Origin: Halanaerobiaceae bacterium
Lineage (GTDB): Bacteria; Bacillota; Halanaerobiia; Halanaerobiales; DTU029
Direction: 5' to 3'
DNA length: 7,293 bases
Assembly (NCBI GenBank): GCA_012521855.1
Contig: JAAYLO010000328.1
Span: 1-7,293 of the forward strand
Notes under the pieces: generated by a model
The model's input: only the letters and a program-made list of their open reading frames with translations
What the model was told of the DNA's origin: nothing
The model's database searches: none
Position numbers and translations under genes: made by a program
Shown here: piece by piece, positions 5,881 through 7,293 of the stretch
Position numbering within the stretch: position 1 is the stretch's first letter
Layout of the letters: each line of letters starts with the position of its first letter

Positions 5881-6306
5881 TTATGTATTGTACAGCTCTC
5901 CAGCGCCGAGAAGTTCAACATCATTTTTCTTCAATAATTCAATGGTATTTTCAATATCTTCAGTCCTTATAACAATTAAAGACTTCTCATTCATTGAAAA
6001 GGCATACATATACTCAACACTGATCCCTTCTCTTGACAAAACTTTAAGTGCCCTGGCCAGTGCACCTGGTTTATTCGGTATTTCCAGACAGATAACATCT
6101 GTTAATTTTACAGTAAACCCTTTTTCCCTGAGAACCCTGAGTGCCTCCTCAGGATCAGAAACCATTATTCTGATAATACCAAATTCCGAAGTATCAGCAA
6201 TACATAATGCCGACATATTTATACCTGCCTGTCCAAGTGTTTCAGTAAGCTCTGTCAGGCGTCCGGATTTGTTTTCCAGAAAAACAGATAATTGTTTAAT
6301 AATCAT
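5881..6306 (-). CDS. Tandem ACT-domain protein paired with arylacetate-CoA ligase
   Basis: This stand-alone regulatory protein of 141 residues consists of two ACT domains (about 4-66 and 71-137), the fold that binds amino acids and similar ligands. Each copy shows the typical Gly-containing turn before the first helix: NKSGRLTELTETL at 12-24 and NKPGALARALKVL at 78-90. There is no catalytic or DNA-binding domain. The ATG start has GAGGAGGG (6321-6314) 7 nt upstream. It lies 21 nt after the ligase gene and is surely co-transcribed with it. This pairing recurs next to indolepyruvate ferredoxin oxidoreductase genes in anaerobes (established knowledge). The likely role is sensing an aromatic amino acid or related metabolite and modulating that pathway (inference). 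The ligand cannot be read from sequence. Confidence 0.9.
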   Translation of the reverse strand: MIIKQLSVFLENKSGRLTELTETLGQAGINMSALCIADTSEFGIIRIMVSDPEEALRVLREKGFTVKLTDVICLEIPNKPGALARALKVLSREGISVEYMYAFSMNEKSLIVIRTEDIENTIELLKKNDVELLGAGELYNT

Positions 6307-6327
6307 TTTTTTACCCTCCTCTTAATT

Positions 6328-7293
6328 TTATGTTAATTTACGTCTGTCTATTATTCTGACAGCTTTCCCTTCACTTCTTTCAATAGCCTTTGGCTCTACC
6401 AATTTTATCTTTGCACTGAGCCCCAGGGTGCTCTCGAGATTCCTTTTGATCTTTTCCGTCAGCTCTTCCAGTTTCCTTACCTGGTCTGAAAAGAATTCCT
6501 CTCTAACTTCAACCTCAATTTCCAGTACATCCAGATTATTAACCCTGTCAACAATCAGACGGTAATGAGGCTCTATCTCCTTCATATCAAGTAAAACACT
6601 CTCAACCTGGGAAGGAAAGACATTTACACCCCGGATTATTAACATGTCATCACTACGGCCCAGACATTTTTCCATTCTGACCAGAGTCCTGCCGCAACGG
6701 CATTTTTCATAATTCAACCGCGATAAATCCCTGGTCCGGTATCTTATAATAGGCAGGCCCTCTTTGGTTACAGCTGTAAATACCAGTTCTCCTTCCTCCC
6801 CTTCCGGCAGTACTTCCAGGGTTTCAGGATTAATTATTTCAGGTATAAAGTGGTCTTCATTTATATGGAGCCCGTCCTGATATTCACATTCACTTGAAAC
6901 CCCCGGGCCTATAACTTCACTCAGGCCGTATATATCAATAGCCCTGATCCTCAATCTTTCTTCTACCATTTTCCTCATATTATCTGTCCATGGCTCAGCT
7001 CCAAAAATACCAACCCGTAACTTTAACCGGTCCCTGTCCACATCCATTTCATCAATAGCCTCTGCCAGGTATAAAGCATATGATGGTGTACAGGCCAGAA
7101 CAGTACTGCCCAGATCCTGCATCAGTTGAATCTGTTTTCTGGTATTACCGCCTGAGATAGGAATAACAGTGGCACCTATCTTTTCACTGCCATAATGGAT
7201 TCCCAATCCGCCGGTAAATAGACCATACCCATAAGCTACCTGAATATAGTCATCCTTACCTACACCTGCACTACATAAGATTCTGGCTACAAC
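6328..7293 (-). CDS. paaK: Phenylacetate-CoA ligase (AMP-forming), 5' end beyond window
   Basis: The enzyme activates phenylacetate or related arylacetates with ATP and CoA, giving the CoA thioester, AMP and PPi, in the cytoplasm. The frame stays open to base 7293, so the 321 residues seen are the C-terminal part of a protein usually near 430; the TTG at 7206 is internal, since the 29 codons before it match the family (VAYGYGLFTGG). Adenylate-forming motifs are visible, numbered from the window edge: DIYGLSEVIGPG (120-131), RYRTRDLS (184-191), hinge region GRSDDM (212-217) followed by IRGVNVFPSQ, and the C-terminal lysine K310 in SEGKAVR. A cysteine cluster, C198/C200/C210, lies before the hinge. 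With the ACT partner downstream, fermentation of Phe, Tyr or Trp via arylacetates is likely, so the true substrate may be an arylacetate other than phenylacetate. Confidence 0.95.
   Translation of the reverse strand, partial: VVARILCSAGVGKDDYIQVAYGYGLFTGGLGIHYGSEKIGATVIPISGGNTRKQIQLMQDLGSTVLACTPSYALYLAEAIDEMDVDRDRLKLRVGIFGAEPWTDNMRKMVEERLRIRAIDIYGLSEVIGPGVSSECEYQDGLHINEDHFIPEIINPETLEVLPEGEEGELVFTAVTKEGLPIIRYRTRDLSRLNYEKCRCGRTLVRMEKCLGRSDDMLIIRGVNVFPSQVESVLLDMKEIEPHYRLIVDRVNNLDVLEIEVEVREEFFSDQVRKLEELTEKIKRNLESTLGLSAKIKLVEPKAIERSEGKAVRIIDRRKLT

Noticed and set aside
5558..6325. Plus-strand open frame of 255 codons
   Set aside because: It runs antisense across the VTT-family and ACT genes, has a Ser/Ile-rich composition typical of shadow translation, and crosses two real genes.

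Overview
The window reads as a housekeeping segment of a low-GC, anaerobic Firmicute, probably a clostridial or Halanaerobiales-type genome. The grounds are the AT-rich sequence, strong GGAGG-type ribosome binding sites, frequent TTG starts, a DnaD-type primosome protein (a family typical of Firmicutes), the tig-clpP-clpX order, and a paaK-ACT pair typical of anaerobes that ferment aromatic amino acids. The genus assignment is inference. Every gene found is on the minus strand, so transcription runs from 7293 down to 1.

In transcription order: (1) 7293-5881 holds the 3' three quarters of a phenylacetate-CoA ligase (paaK) and a tandem-ACT-domain protein 21 nt downstream. Together they suggest ligand-sensed activation of arylacetates from amino acid fermentation. 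(2) 5808-5083 holds a TVP38/TMEM64 (VTT/DedA-superfamily) membrane protein. (3) 4993-3153 is a compact DNA-replication cassette: a DnaD-like primosome protein, a DnaC/DnaI-like AAA+ helicase loader that overlaps it out of frame by about 92 nt, and a 123-residue helical protein I do not recognise. (4) A consensus-like sigma-A promoter (TTGACA-17-TATTAT, 3103-3131) lies just past this cassette and drives tRNA-Leu(UAG) with encoded CCA. Two back-to-back hairpins follow. (5) 2853-1 holds tig (trigger factor), clpP and the first 292 codons of clpX: the ribosome-associated chaperone and the two subunits of the ClpXP protease.

The stretch most worth a second look is 3153-5085. It contains the three-gene helicase-loading cassette with its unknown third member, the long dual-coding overlap, and an inverted repeat that would bury the dnaD ribosome binding site. 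The tRNA-tig junction (2898-3131) has unexplained RNA structure as well. I saw no mobile element, CRISPR array, prophage structural gene or attachment-site duplication. No gap between genes exceeds 300 bases.
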